From Stachybotrys elegans (Eukaryota; Ascomycota; Sordariomycetes; Hypocreales; Stachybotryaceae), in assembly GCA_020746835.1 (NCBI GenBank), contig JAGPNK010000027.1:1-64000 (forward strand): a stretch of DNA of 64,000 nucleotides, written 5' to 3'. The position numbers and the translations under genes were made by a program. The notes beneath the pieces were generated by a model. It searched no databases. It had not been told where the DNA came from and worked only from the letters and a program-made list of their open reading frames with translations. How positions within the stretch are numbered: position 1 is the stretch's first letter; each line of letters begins with the position of its first letter. Shown one piece after another: positions 23,612-35,321 of the stretch.

Positions 23612-25076
23612 CTATGGCCGCTCCTCTTCCAGTAGTCGTCGTTCTTCATCAGGCACTTGACTCCTTTGCTGTGCATCAGTTCCAGAGGAAGCCTTTCGCT
23701 TTTGAATGCTGACCCAAACGGCGGCACCGATGACAAAAGCACTTCCTATGAGACTGGATCCAGAAGGGACTGTTCCCCATACCACGCGCTCAATAATAAG
23801 GGCGAATACGAGTTGTGTGTACTAGTTCTGTTAGTACGAGTGTTTGTGACTATTGGGAGTACATACCATCAGATTCGTAGCCCTGCCTGCCTTTTCTCTT
23901 TGAAGGCCTTCAGTAATGAATACTTGAAGGAGGAACCCGGATAAGCCGATGGAAAGAAGCAGGGCCCTAAAGTCGTTAGCTGTAGACTTGGCTTGAAAAA
24001 TATAGGGTGCTTACCATTGCACGGGGGACTGAGGGATCTCGAAGTGTAGGTCAGGGTGGACAAGGATGATGATACACGACAAGGTGGTGGCGAATGCTGC
24101 AAAGTAATTCACGCTCACGAGAGACGGTGTGCGCTTGCCAATGACCCTGATTGTCGTGTAGGCGGTTGCTGAGGCAAATGTTCCCATGACGGCGCAAGCA
24201 GTGGCTATCGAACGCTCTGCTGGTGTAATCTCAACGGGGGGAAGGATACCAGCTCCAAAAGTGTCAAAGGAAAGCGTAGCCTGGCCCTCTTCATGTTTTG
24301 GGGGGAAGATGAAAGGGGGGCGTGCAATGAACAGCACGCCGACAAAGGCTATCAATCCAGCTAGGGCCTCATGGAGGGTGAATGGTTCCTTGGTTCAAGT
24401 TAGCACATTATACTTGGTATCAACTTGACTAGGTCACGTACGCGGAGGGCGACCCAGCAAACAAAGGCGGTAAGAGTTGGGACAAGAAAGGTGATGACAG
24501 TGGCATCAGAGATGTCGAGGAATGACAGTGAGTCTGTATATTGGTCAGTTGATACGATTACACTGTGGGATGGCCATCGTACAGTATAGCCCAAACAGGC
24601 CTACAGAGCCTGCAACACCACGTAGAACAAGAAGTCCCCGAACCTCACGAGGGCCAAAAGGGAACCCAGGGGTCTTCTTGTACCACATGTACAGGGAACC
24701 AATCAGTCCCGTGAAGAACATGCGTACAAAGATGATCTGCAGCGCGTGGAACTTGGTCTCGAAGCCCGTGGCCAGTAATCGAGTCGTCATGGCCATCTAG
24801 CAGGGAGGTCAGCAAAGTGACGACTGTGGGCAGCCAGGTGAGGCGTCTCACAATCGATGCAAACATCTGCGCAATAAATACAAAGAAGAGGCCCAGGTTC
24901 TTGTCGTAGAATGCCTTGATGGAGGAGCCGACTCGTTGCAAGCGAGTAGGTTCCTTGGGCTCCGATTCCGCCGGACCTCCTTGGTCGACGTCGGCATCGT
25001 CGTCACGAAGCAGCGGTGCAGACTCTGATGGTCCCGACGGCACGGCGGCCGGCTGGCTCACTGTTCCGTATGGCAT
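23612..25076 (-). CDS. DMT superfamily (EamA) membrane transporter
   Basis: Six exons (25076-24852, 24796-24583, 24533-24442, 24388-24015, 23966-23867, 23821-23612) encode 404 aa. A hydrophilic N-terminus with APLLRDDD precedes about ten hydrophobic segments in two EamA-like halves. Landmarks are LGLFFVFIAQMFAS (TM1), GLYYSLSFLDISDATVITFL across intron 2 (the typical TM3-4 region of EamA carriers), PTLTAFVCWVALR, and FVIGAAVWVSIQKRK at the last TM. Drug/metabolite transporters of this fungal group are usually vacuolar or plasma-membrane carriers with unknown substrates. It is convergent with the haloperoxidase-like gene, with 100 bp between stop codons. Confidence 0.88.
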
Positions 25077-25384
25077 GATGGGCGCACGTCTCACGCAAGG
25101 GGAACGGCTGCGTCGGGATGGGAAGTGAAAGAAATTTGTGCAGGAGGAAAAAAGGTGGATTTTCAACAGGCATCTGTCGGCTACTATCCGCCCCCATTTG
25201 GCCGATGCGAGCCGCTGTGGACAAAAAGCCCCACTAACACACTCACACTTACAGAACACGCCGCATCCATCACCATCATGGCACCGGCATCTAAGTTAAA
25301 TCCTTTTCTTATTTGTGTTATTTACCAGTACACCGAAAGATAGACTTTTCTGAGCCCTGAGAAAAAAGGTAATGCGAAGTCCCT

Positions 25385-26176
25385 TTACGCCCTAAAAGCA
25401 CGCATATTCTTGGCGGCCCGCGCCTGGTAGAGTGCAGGGCCAGGGATCACCCAGTTGGGGTCCCTGTTGTCATGGACAGAAAAGCCAAAGATTTGTGAGT
25501 CCGACGTGCTATACAACTGCGAGGCAACGACGCCCGACTGCGATAGGTTGTCGGTGCCATTTCCCGTAACCTCAATGTTTCCGCATTGAGCGTAAAACTC
25601 CGGCTCGGAGAGGTGGGCGCGGTGCAGGGCAATAATTTCGTTTCGGATGACATATCTGCCTGGCGCAATGGAGGTAGGAATGGTGGCACTGCTGCCACCG
25701 TTGGCGCGCATCTCGTCCGTGGCCCAGAAACCCTGGGTGTTGGCCGGTCCGGAGATGACACCGGCCTCGGCGATCTTCGTCCATCTCAAGGCCGTCTTGT
25801 CAACAGTGGTACAGTCTCCATTGCACGGAGCAATGTATGTCATGATCGGGCCCTTGTGACCCTGCGCCCACCCATCCGGGTTGCGCACGAGGTCGTCCGA
25901 TGTCCAGTCAAAGACGACACGTCCGCCAGCAGAAACAGTGCCATAGTTTTGAGAGGGCTGGGCGTTCTGGCGGCAGACGAAATCAGGGCTAGTAATGTCA
26001 AGCACGGGTCCCTCATCAGGTGTGGTGAAGCTCCAGCCGATGGCGTCGGGTGCCGGGTTGGGGTTCCATCGTGCGAAGCCCTCGCGAGGGACGCCGTCCA
26101 GCGTAAAGGTTCGAATGTAGCCGTGAGCTGCCGCCTGCGAGGCCAGGGCCAGAACGAAGGGAAGAAAACGGAGCAT
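25385..26176 (-). CDS. AA9 lytic polysaccharide monooxygenase without CBM
   Basis: Intronless 263-aa secreted copper enzyme that oxidatively cleaves cellulose or related glucans. A 17-residue signal peptide ends in QAAA, so the mature protein begins with the essential His (HGYIRTF) of the histidine brace. The second copper His is in QGHKGPIMTYIAPC, followed by the conserved NGDCTTVDKTALRW stretch. The second-shell His is in IIALH and the axial Tyr in EFYAQC. Two unusual residues: Glu instead of Gln two positions before the axial Tyr, and Asn in YVIRNE where most AA9s have His. There is no CBM1 or linker. The start at 26176 gives the best signal peptide; an in-frame ATG at 26188 adds four residues. 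A TATA-like ATATAATA lies at 26323-26330 on the minus strand. Confidence 0.93.
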   Translation of the reverse strand: MLRFLPFVLALASQAAAHGYIRTFTLDGVPREGFARWNPNPAPDAIGWSFTTPDEGPVLDITSPDFVCRQNAQPSQNYGTVSAGGRVVFDWTSDDLVRNPDGWAQGHKGPIMTYIAPCNGDCTTVDKTALRWTKIAEAGVISGPANTQGFWATDEMRANGGSSATIPTSIAPGRYVIRNEIIALHRAHLSEPEFYAQCGNIEVTGNGTDNLSQSGVVASQLYSTSDSQIFGFSVHDNRDPNWVIPGPALYQARAAKNMRAFRA

Positions 26177-26188
26177 ATTGAACAGCAA

Positions 26189-27445
26189 GGATCAGATAGT
26201 CAATGTGAAAGGGGCAAAGACGAAAGAAAGAACTTCCCAGAAGTGATGAAACGAAGCGAAATATTGGAGAATGACAGACCGAGCCTGGAGAAGGGGGACA
26301 GACCAGAAGGGCTCGCGCCTGGTATTATATGTGCAAATTACCTCTTTGTTACTCCCGCGCATGTTGGTCAAGACGGACAGCGCACAAGCCTGTGGCTGCC
26401 ATCGCGCCTGTGTAGTGCCCAGCATTGCAAATCTTACCATGGGCGTTTGAAACGCTAGGCACCTGCTTGGACTGACAGGTGCTCCCTACGACAGGCGCTC
26501 AGCGCTGGGAGGAATGTTACATCAGGTCCGGCCCACGTTATCGCATTACATGCTGCCCGGCTTGGCATTGTATTTACCCTCTGCGTATTCGAGGTTGCTA
26601 TCACCATGGCGTGGTGACGAAATAGCTTGCAGAGCTCTCTCTGGATGGCCAGTCATTGTATTTTTCGCCCAATGTGGTGAAGGTTGGGAACAGAAAGACA
26701 ATCGAGCAGTGCCGCGTTGACTTCCCTCAATCGATTTCCAGGCCGCTCCAGGCTTGTGCAATTCTCCACAGAAGCCCCTGCCAAGCTGGCGGATGCTGAT
26801 CTTGCCTATAAATAACCTAAAAGCAACTAAAACTCCTCTCTAGCCAGAGCTTCCTCTTTTGGTCGTCACGGTGCTAAATCACAGGAGCTGGTTCAAAGGG
26901 TGACCAGCAAGGATTCCCGTCTGTCGTGGCCAATTGCTATAACACGTAGGACGTGGTGATGCCAATAAATTTCCGGGCTCGCTTATCGAGGGCACACAGT
27001 CCCTGATCAAACAATTCTGTTTCAGTCTAGAAAAAGATTGTTCAGCCGAACATGCAGCACTAAAATCCCTAGCCCATCGTGAGACGAACAGGCCCATTGT
27101 CTATGCGGCAAGAATAGAAACAAAGTGGGCTGTTTCCATTCTCCCGCGATGAGTTCGACAAGTAGAGAACGGCTCCGATTCTTCGCACCAACATGGTACA
27201 GCTGATCCGAGACACACATCTCTCCCCCGCACAATGTTGTCGATCTCCTACGTGACGCTTTTCCGATCCGAATTCCGGATCAAGGTACGGTCCGCTGCGG
27301 TCATCGGAGAAGCGAGTGGGGTAATTGCTGTCAAACCTCTTGGGCAAGAGTAGAAGTCGTCGTGCTGCATTCGGCTTCATTGACCATGACGTGACGGGAG
27401 CATCACATTCTACTCCCCAACCCTGATCCTGCATCTCCCATCTAC
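26189..27445. other. Divergent spacer between the LPMO and lactonohydrolase genes
   Basis: About 1.26 kb with both promoters. No coding sequence is recognised; the frame at 27069-27467 (minus strand) has no family motifs. Confidence 0.45.
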
Positions 27446-29127
27446 ATGACAAATATGCCAAACACACCCACTTCTGTGAAGCCGCAATGGCTTTTTACTG
27501 TCGTGATTGCAGCTTTCGCTGTGGGGGTAGCCATGTCTGACACCTTGAAAATGAATGTCGCCTTGCTCTCCGGCGCCCTGTCCTTGGCATCTGGGGCCGT
27601 GCTCTCCGCGTCGACAAAGCTGCCAGAGCAGGCTCAATTGCTGCTTCCAGAGGCTACCGTTGTTCTCCCCTCTGTTCCTCCGCCCGAGGTAGCTAATGGC
27701 ATCCCTGTGAGCCCCGTCTCCCTTTCACCAGGACCTCATTGTGTTAACACGACTGCAGGTCTTTGTGCCGCCAGGAACCTCTCTCCAGAGTCTCACGGAC
27801 AAGCCCTTCCACGTCTTTCATGAAGAATTTATTGCCATCATAGGCGAGTCGCCTACACTCACGCTTATCGCCGATTCTGGCACAAACCCAATGTTTCACG
27901 AAGCAGTCGTCTGGTTTGTATATTCAGCAGCACGGTCTCGTGACAATTGCTTACGCCCAACAGGCATCCTCCTACCGAAGAGGTCTTCTTTGCCCAGAAT
28001 GCGGGTGCTAAAGCTGCTGGCACTGGTCTGCATCGATCCAGCGTGATCCAGAAAGTGTCGCTCTCTGAAGCAATGGCTGTATCGCATCTACGGAATGGCG
28101 TGGGAAAAGTCCAGGTCCAGGTTGTAGACTTCCAGCCTGCTGTTATCAACCCGAATGGTAAGTATAAACTCCTACAACGTTCACAGCTGACCCGGCTGTA
28201 GGAGGCACAAACTACAAAGGAAACTTCATCTTTGCTGGGGAGGGAATGGGATCGGATATAGCTCCAGCTCTTTACTTGGCAAACCCAGAACCTCCGTACA
28301 ACACCACGAGTAAGTTCTTCTGACCTGATATCAGCTAATACTGAACAATTTCCCAGTCTTGATCAACAATTACTATGGTCGGCAGTTCAACTCCGTCAAT
28401 GACGTGGCTGTGAACCCATGGAATGGGGACATTTACTTTACAGATGTCACCTATGGCTATCTCCAAGATTTCCGACCCAAACCCGTGCTCCCGAATCAAG
28501 TATACAAGCTCAATGCGGTTACAAAGGCTGTGACTGCCGTGGCTGACGAGTTTGTGAACTGTAACGGTACATTAGCCTAACCACAAGTCTGGCCGTTGTA
28601 CTAATTGGCGTCGCAGGAATAACATTCTCTCCGGACGGAAGATATGCCTACGTCACAGATACTGGAAGTGCTCAAGGCTTCTACGGTTACGAGCCAACCA
28701 AACCTTCTTCAATGTAAGCATATTATTTTGACTTGTCCCGTATCTTCATCTAACGGCATGTAGATATCGGTATACCGTCGCTGCAGACGGTACATTTGAG
28801 AACAGGAAGCTTTTTGCCCATGTAACCTCACGAGTACCAGATGGTTAGTCTTTCGACGATCTTCCTTTCTCCCCTACTCCCCCTCCTCCAATGGCCAGTT
28901 TTTAACGCCAATTTACAGGGGTTCACTGCGATACAAACGGAAACGTGTACGCCGGCTGTGGTGATGGGGTTCATGTGTGGAACCCTTCAGGTGTCCTGCT
29001 GGGAAAGATATTCACAGGAGAGACCGCTGCCAATTTTCAGTTTGCTGGTGATGGGAGAATGGTGATTTGTGGAGAGACTCACCTTTACTTTGCAACACTG
29101 GCTGCGAAGGGAGCGGCTCTCACGTAA
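27446..29127 (+). CDS. Lactonohydrolase / SMP-30-like protein with N-terminal membrane segment
   Basis: Eight exons (27446-27706, 27759-27913, 27964-28157, 28202-28309, 28357-28566, 28617-28713, 28764-28843, 28919-29127) keep one frame across seven introns of 44-75 bp and give 350 aa. The fold is the six-bladed propeller of fungal lactonohydrolases: FNSVNDVAVNPWNGDIYFTD with the metal-binding Asn/Asp, ITFSPDGRYAYVTDTG, and VHCDTNGNVYAGCGDGVHVW. Such enzymes open aldonate or pantoyl lactones. The first exon has a hydrophobic stretch (WLFTVVIAAFAVGVAM) followed by a second small-residue-rich one, so the protein is probably secreted or anchored in a membrane. The second SMP-30-like gene (12.5 kb) is not a close copy: it has no introns and different blades. 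Confidence 0.9.
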
Positions 29128-29246
29128 ACTTCAGTTAACGCACGGTAGAGATGACCTCTGGTCTCCCATTGTTACAGGTGTGGCTTTATTAAGTGTCATA
29201 GCCGGCACGCCTTCTTTCTAGGTAGTGGTTATGCATATGGACTGGA

Positions 29247-30327
29247 TTACAGGAAGTGAAGAACCAGTCGCTTATATCCTGAGATGCTCTCAATCAATTC
29301 CGGAACACGAATAAACTCGTCAGGGCCATGCGCCACGAGAATCGAGCCCGGTCCATACAATACCCTCTTCCCGCAGAACTCATCCCTTAATCGAGGAACA
29401 TCAGTACCAAAGGCCACCGGAGCAGCCTCGAACCCCTCAATTTCCCATTCTAGCAGCGCCTCGGGATACTCGAAAACAAATTTGAGCTCAATGTCCGGGT
29501 GGTGCGAGACGACGTCGGCTACCTTGACCTTGATGCCAGGCAAATCGCACACCATTCGGACTTCGCAGAGGGCCTTGGCTGAGGGTGCGACAATGTTGTG
29601 CTTTTCTCCTCCTTCCAGCGTGCCAATATTGAAAGTTGAGGCACCAAGCAGGTCAGACGTTGGCCAGCTTACAGCGGCGAGGTCATTGAGCACTGCGAGC
29701 AAAGCCGACGTTGCACTTTTCCCGAGATGGGGGTATCCTGAGTGGCTGGGGCGGTCAGTATTTGTTCCGTAGCTTCACCTCACATGTTTCTTACCAAGCA
29801 TGGCCCTTTGCAATGAGCTCGAATGCAACTTGTCCTTTATGACCCTTTGCCAGTTTGCTCTCAGTCGGTTCGGCAAAGATACCAGACTCCCATGTTACGC
29901 CCATGGAATTGGCGGCGATCATCCCGTGGCCGCCGTTCTCTTCACCTACAACAAACAGTAACCCAACATCGCCCTCGCGAATCTTGGCTTCTGCTCGCAA
30001 CTCTTCAGCCGCCATGATCTGGGCCGCTAGTGGGCCAAGATCATCGGAAGAGCCTCTCCCACGAATCACATCACCGTCAATGGTGAGCGGGATGTGTGGT
30101 GGTACAGTATCCATGTGAGCAGTCAGGAGCACGCGCGTCTGGCGTGTGGATCCGAGGTATGCGTAAACATTGTGACGGCTCGATCCCGGTGCGATTGGAA
30201 TGCGTTCGACGGTGTAGCCCAATGATTGTAGGTGCTGCTCCAGGAATATGCCGATGTCGTGCTCCAACTCACTCGTCGACGCCATCGACATGAGCGACTG
30301 CAGAAGGCGAACCACTTGATGATCCAT
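29247..30327 (-). CDS. M20 family metallo-amidohydrolase (ArgE/DapE/ACY1-like)
   Basis: Two exons (30327-29795 and 29745-29247; intron 29746-29794) give 343 aa. Metal and catalytic motifs are in place: LLTAHMDTVP (metal His and catalytic Asp), RGRGSSDDLG (bridging Asp), FVVGEENGGHG (catalytic Glu plus metal Glu), AEPTES (metal Asp/Glu position), GHKGQVAFELIAKGHACHSGYPHLG spanning the intron (lid domain start), and a final His in ILVAHGPDEFI. Members remove acyl groups from amino acids or small peptides. No signal peptide, so cytosolic. Exact substrate not readable. Convergent with the lactonohydrolase gene. Confidence 0.9.
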
Positions 30328-31228
30328 GGCTATAGAGTTATGAGGTGAAGTATGCGCGAGATTGAATGGGGGTTTTGCACTTCAGAGTGGCCCGGAGAAT
30401 CGTTCGGACTTTATAGACGGGATTCATGACAAGAACTTCTCTGACGTGGAGACAACTTCTTGCGCCATCGTTGTTAGCGGGGAAAGAGTCTCGCTCCAGT
30501 TTGTTATTGGTTCTCACCGTATTGGGGTGCCAAAATGTGGAACATGTCAGAATCCCACAGAGGCTCGGCTCCTATTCCGTGACGGCTCGGCTCAGTATCC
30601 GAAGGCATGAATGAGTCAGACGAGGAAAGAAAATTACGGGCACGGGGCTGAACACAATAAATGTTTAAAGCCGTTCGAGAAAACACTGAGCTACTCATCG
30701 TTTACGGGTAGGCATGTCTGAGCTTGCTGGGTCAAGGGGTTGCGTATAATGAACCATCAATGACCTCGGAAGGCTCTAGACTGGAAGCGATTATGATGGA
30801 CAGGTCCTAGAAAGCGGGGCTTTGTCAAGGCTAGTACTGCGACGTATATGGACGGTTGGATTGCTGAGTTTATGACACTTGTTGGTGTTGGGAGGTGTGC
30901 CTGCAGGGGAACAAGAAACGGAAAATGACAAAATATCCTGACGTCCAGATCATAACTTGACAAGCTCCACAGATGTAGGGCAAATTTCACCATATCGGAT
31001 ATTGTAGTAATTGCAATTTATTGTGAACAAAACTAAAAGGGGCTGGATGTAGAATTCTCCCAGACAAAGCTGGCCCCTGACCCCTTGTTGAATGAAGTCC
31101 CCATTCTGCAGTGCGATCATGTTGAATGATGCACTGTTCTAATACTGCATCAGATTGACCCCTATGCCTCGACCAGAAGAAACCCAGATCTGTCTGGTCG
31201 AGAATGCCACAGGGCAAACGCTATGAGC
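30328..31228. other. Spacer, nothing recognised
   Basis: About 900 bp upstream of the M20 gene and downstream of the SDR gene; no protein-like frame is seen. Confidence 0.45.
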
Positions 31229-31975
31229 TTACCAGGGGTACTCTTCGCCCTTGTAGGTGACGAACTTTCCAGAGTATTTGTCCCGAGTAGCATTGTCGAT
31301 GATTCCAATCATTCCCTTGACGCAGCCTTCGATCGTCTCGGGAGGTCCTGGCGCAAACTTCCAGTCCTGAGCCGCCGAGTATCCCATCGCGGTCTGGACC
31401 CAGCCCGGATGAAGCGCCACGGCCGTCAGTTTATCCTCCTGCAGATGCAGGGCCCTCGTAAGCCAGTTCAAGGCTGCCTTGCTCGGGCCATACGCGCCGC
31501 CCGGGAACTCTTGGTATGTAATGAAGCCGACCGTGGATGTGACCATGATGAGCTTTGGGCTCTCGGCCTTTTGCATGAGCGGCCACAGCGCCTGAAACAT
31601 CATGAGCGGCGCGATTGTGTTAATCTCGAAGCAAGCTCGCAGGTCCTCTGCTGTCGTCTCGACGGCGCGGTTGAGTTCCCCTGCGGCTCCCGCGTTGTTG
31701 ATGAGGACGTCGATGCGTGCAATGTTGAATGCGCTTCGGATCTTCTCAGGGGATTCGGCACGTGTGAAGTCGAGTTCGATAATGTCGAGGACACTGTTTT
31801 CGCCCAGTTCGACGGTCGATATTTCTGACTTGAGGACGTCGGCAGCCTGCTGGTTGCGGACAGTGGCAATGACAGTCGTACGGGGACGGCCGAGGTAGGC
31901 TTTGGCGAGGCCGAGACCGATGCCTCGGTTGGCACCGGTGATGACGTAGACGGTGTTTTCGGGAGTCTCTGACAT
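31229..31975 (-). CDS. Short-chain dehydrogenase, norsolorinic-acid-ketoreductase-like
   Basis: Intronless 248-aa classical SDR. The Rossmann motif TGANRGIG (residues 13-20) is followed by an arginine that favours NADPH (TVIATVRN). NNAG stabilises the central sheet. The catalytic Ser is in MVTSTVGF and the Tyr-x3-Lys in AYGPSKAALN. HPGWVQTAMG is typical of the NOR-1-like/C-factor-like fungal ketoreductases. It probably reduces a keto group of a small metabolite. It is the first member of the run of metabolite-type genes at 31-49 kb. Cytosolic by absence of targeting signals. Confidence 0.9.
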   Translation of the reverse strand: MSETPENTVYVITGANRGIGLGLAKAYLGRPRTTVIATVRNQQAADVLKSEISTVELGENSVLDIIELDFTRAESPEKIRSAFNIARIDVLINNAGAAGELNRAVETTAEDLRACFEINTIAPLMMFQALWPLMQKAESPKLIMVTSTVGFITYQEFPGGAYGPSKAALNWLTRALHLQEDKLTAVALHPGWVQTAMGYSAAQDWKFAPGPPETIEGCVKGMIGIIDNATRDKYSGKFVTYKGEEYPW

Positions 31976-32339
31976 TGCGTATACTTGAAGAAAGCTTTGG
32001 ACAGATTTGTTGTATAGCAGTGAGAGATTGAGAGTTCACTTACACCACGCTGCGCCCCTGGTGGTGATCACCGGGGGGGGAGGGGAGGGGTGACGCGCTG
32101 GAACATTTATAATCCGCTCAACAGGTCTGGGCATCGGCCTCTGCCCTTCCTTCGGCCCTTTCCTGAAGAGTAAATCAGCCCTTTGGGGCATCTAGACAGG
32201 TGGGATGTTTCGGTTTCATTGGTTATCCCGACTGACGGCCTTTCTGAATTTAGACTTTCAGAGATGGACTTCTATAATGATGAGTCGTTCGTACATCCTC
32301 TGATGCGGATCCAGATGTATTTGCCCAAAGTATTCCGAC
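31976..32339. other. Spacer with G tract
   Basis: About 360 bp including a run of G and purines near 32070-32090; promoter of the SDR gene, no gene recognised. Confidence 0.45.
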
Positions 32340-33939
32340 TTAAATGTGCTCGCACACTGTGTAAACCTTGCCCTCGGAATCACGGAGGGTGAATGATACC
32401 ATCCTCGACAGGGTGTTTTTTCTTTCTCCAACAATGTTCTCTGTACTCGGAGCCCGGAAGTTGCAGTCAAGGAGACGGATTCGTCGATCTTCAGGCGGAG
32501 GTTCATCTGTCCATGGGGATGGATTGCAGACCTGGTCAGTATGGTCAAGCATCAGGTCATGTTCCAGCTCAATGACCCGTCTTGCAATCAATAACAGCCG
32601 CTTTACATCCCAGAACCCCGCGCGAGTCGACATGTTCCTCCTTAGCAACGCCAAAGCTCTCATCCTTGTGCCAAAAGTCCGGCACTTGAGGATGACCCAA
32701 AAAACATGTATCAGGTATCCCGTTTCCAGCATGAAAATTCGCTCCCTGTGAGAGTTACATTGTCGATTCATAGCGCCGGACACTTCTTCCATGGCTGGCA
32801 ACATCATCTCGTACGAATCTGCGAATTTGTCGGATGCCATCTCACTGCTCTCAAAGGCTAGCAGAGCAGCGACTTTGCTGGCTTCTAAAGTAATTATAGA
32901 GTTGAGATAGTTGAGTCTCTGGTCCTCTGGTTGGGAGCCTCGCCCCCATGTACTCTTGATCAAACCACGGCATTGCTGAATTGTATCCAGGATTCTTTGC
33001 TGCGCATGCAAGAGCTGCCGGGGAGGAGTCCGAATATGGAGAGGAAGACGTCGAAACTCGCGTCCTTGTGAGACTAGCTGAAATGTACGGCCATATATCG
33101 TGTCCGTAACAAGTCTGGCATCTTGAGGAGTTCGTATTTCTTTTGCTGTGCACATATTCCACAGTTCCTCGGGGGCGTTGACATCGAGGCCAAACTTCAA
33201 GGCAAAAAGTGTTTGTCGCCGGTAGACTGGCGTTAGAAACTCGTGAACCCACTGGGGGAGTGAACTTGACGTATACAGGATGCGGAATGCAGCATAGAGA
33301 TGCATAAGTGCTTGCAGCTCACTTCCTTGTATCATCTCAATACAAAGAAAGAGAAGGCAGGTGACAAGGATCACCGAGATGTCCTTTGTTGCCATCAGCT
33401 GGCGGATGGCGACATTGTAGTGGCGAATGGCGAGAGAGGTGGCCTGGTTTTGCCCACATTGCACAAAGTCTTCGTAGAGCAAGCTCATTGCAATAATACT
33501 GTGCCGGATGCTTGGTTGCGAGTCTCCTAGCTGCAGAATGAGGTTGGTCCATAGGTAGGCTGAGAACTCGCCACAGATACGTGGAGCAACAGAGACATGG
33601 AAGAATTGAAGCGCGCGGGAGTTCGTAGGGTTGTAGAAGTCTCTGGATGGCAGCCTTGTCGGCAAGGATAATGGTTTCCATTGTAGGGACTGTTGATAGC
33701 CATCGCATTTGCGGCCAGTGCTGGTGCAGCGTTGACATTCGGGTTTCTCTTCGTCGCACTTGCTCCATATGTAAGCACAATTCAAGAATAGAGACTCAGC
33801 AGAAAGTATGAATATACCTTGACCTTGCGCGCCCTGCTCATGCGTTAGCGACGGGCCAGAGATAGTTTAAGACGCTAGGGTTCTCCTACTTGCATGTAGC
33901 ACAGCCTGTATGCACCCTTTGTATGCCCTTACGAGCCAT
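32340..33939 (-). CDS. Zn2Cys6 transcription factor with 16-nt microexon
   Basis: Three exons (33939-33890, 33833-33818, 33758-32340; introns 33834-33889 and 33759-33817) give 494 aa. The zinc cluster is C13, C16, C23, C30, C33, C40 (CX2CX6CX6CX2CX6C). The first two cysteines lie in exon 1, the basic ARKVK stretch in the 16-nt middle exon and the other four in exon 3. The spacing is perfect only with this splicing. The rest resembles fungal_trans_2-type regulators, with helices around FHVSVAPRICGEF and ALLAFESSEMASDKFADS. It is nuclear, and its position beside the SDR, AKR and P450 genes suggests a local regulator; targets are inferred only. Confidence 0.85.
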
Positions 33940-34276
33940 GAATCGGGCAAGATTATTTGATGTTACCCTTTCCTCTGGGAGTGCCAAACCGTTTTCCATT
34001 TGTCTTACGAGAAGAGTGATGCTCGCTCATCGGATTCCTCGGACTTTAACCATGCCACCTTGCTTACATATCCATTCGGATCCCTTTCGCTTGTGCAATT
34101 GTTGGTTATTCTAGACCTAAAGCAGCTTCGTTTTCCGAACTGACCAATAACTGCTCGTCTCCACTTTCCAAGAATAGCGAGGAGAAGACTCCTGAACAAT
34201 CCGATGCCAATGTAGCGCCATTTGCAGTCCTCGCCAGGTAGCCTTAGCCCTCATCAGATGGTTCTACTCATCGCCG
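33940..34276. other. Spacer, nothing recognised
   Basis: About 340 bp between two minus-strand genes. Confidence 0.45.
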
Positions 34277-35321
34277 TCACTGCATTACGACCTTGAAAAA
34301 TCCATTCCAATTGTCCAAAGCGGCATCTTGGCGCACAAGATCCCAGACCCCGTCAACCTCCTTTGCCAGGTGCTCGGGGAGTGGTCCTGTGCGGATAAAT
34401 CGGATGCTCTCCCGCAACTGGGCTGCGTCCCTCGCACCCAGAATAATGCCGTCGTCATGCTCACCCTTCAAGGCTGAGTGATACACGACCCAGCGATAAG
34501 CCAACTCGGCCCTTGGCATCCCTGCTTCGGTTGCAATCTCACCCCACCGGTCAAGCGCCTGAAGGAATGAGGGTTTGTTGAAGAGGAACTGGTAGATCTG
34601 CCCAAGTCGTGTGCTGGGGTTAAATCGTGAGACACCCTGCAGGAACTGCTCTTTGGTCTTGGTAAGCAAGCCTCCAGCAATCGGACTGTACGCATTATAC
34701 GCAATGTTGAGGCTGCGAAGCAACGGAAGAAGCTCGGTCTCGGGCAACCGGCCTATGGGACTGTACGAGCCCTGATAGACGCTTGGAAGCACACAATCAT
34801 GGCATTTGGCTGTCTCGTAAAACTCCTTCACGTCCTCGGGGGTGAAGTTTGAGAGACCCAGGCGCTCGAAGACGCCCTTTTTGTAGAGGACATCATATGC
34901 CTGGGCTTGTTCCAGAACCGGCGTTTGTTGGTCAGGTGCATGGATATACAGGACATCAACCTATGATATACGTGTCAGCATCATAGGTTTCTCGTTTCGT
35001 GGCACGCCATCTTACCTGATCGACCTTCAACAGTCGCAGGCTTTCTTCCCCTGCTGCGATGATGGCGGCCTTGTCTCGTCCCGGAGCAAAGCCACCCTTG
35101 AGCTTGGTATGAATGACGAACCGCTCCGGAGCTTTTTGATAAGCCAGCTCGGCCTCGCTTCCTTGATACAGCTCAGCGGTATCAAGCGTAGTGATGCCTT
35201 CATCGGCCAGGACTTGGAGCTGCTCTTGTGCTATCGCATGAGAATCAAGACCCATAGATTCCATGTTTTCTCCATAGCCAGCGGCCCCGAAGATGATGTT
35301 GATACCGTTGGAAGCAGGCAT
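34277..35321 (-). CDS. Aldo-keto reductase, aflatoxin-aldehyde-reductase (AKR7)-like
   Basis: Two exons (35321-35016 and 34960-34277; intron 34961-35015) encode 329 aa. The AKR tetrad is visible: Asp and Tyr in TLDTAELYQGSE, Lys in FVIHTKLKGG, His in VLYIHAPD across the intron. GVFERLGLSNFTPEDV and NAYSPIAGGLLTK are typical of the AKR7/YakC branch, whose best-known members reduce reactive aldehydes such as aflatoxin dialdehyde. The C-terminal cofactor segment is GIILGARDAAQLRES. It lies between a zinc-cluster regulator and a P450, fitting a role in a metabolite-modifying or detoxifying set. The substrate is not deducible. Confidence 0.9.
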
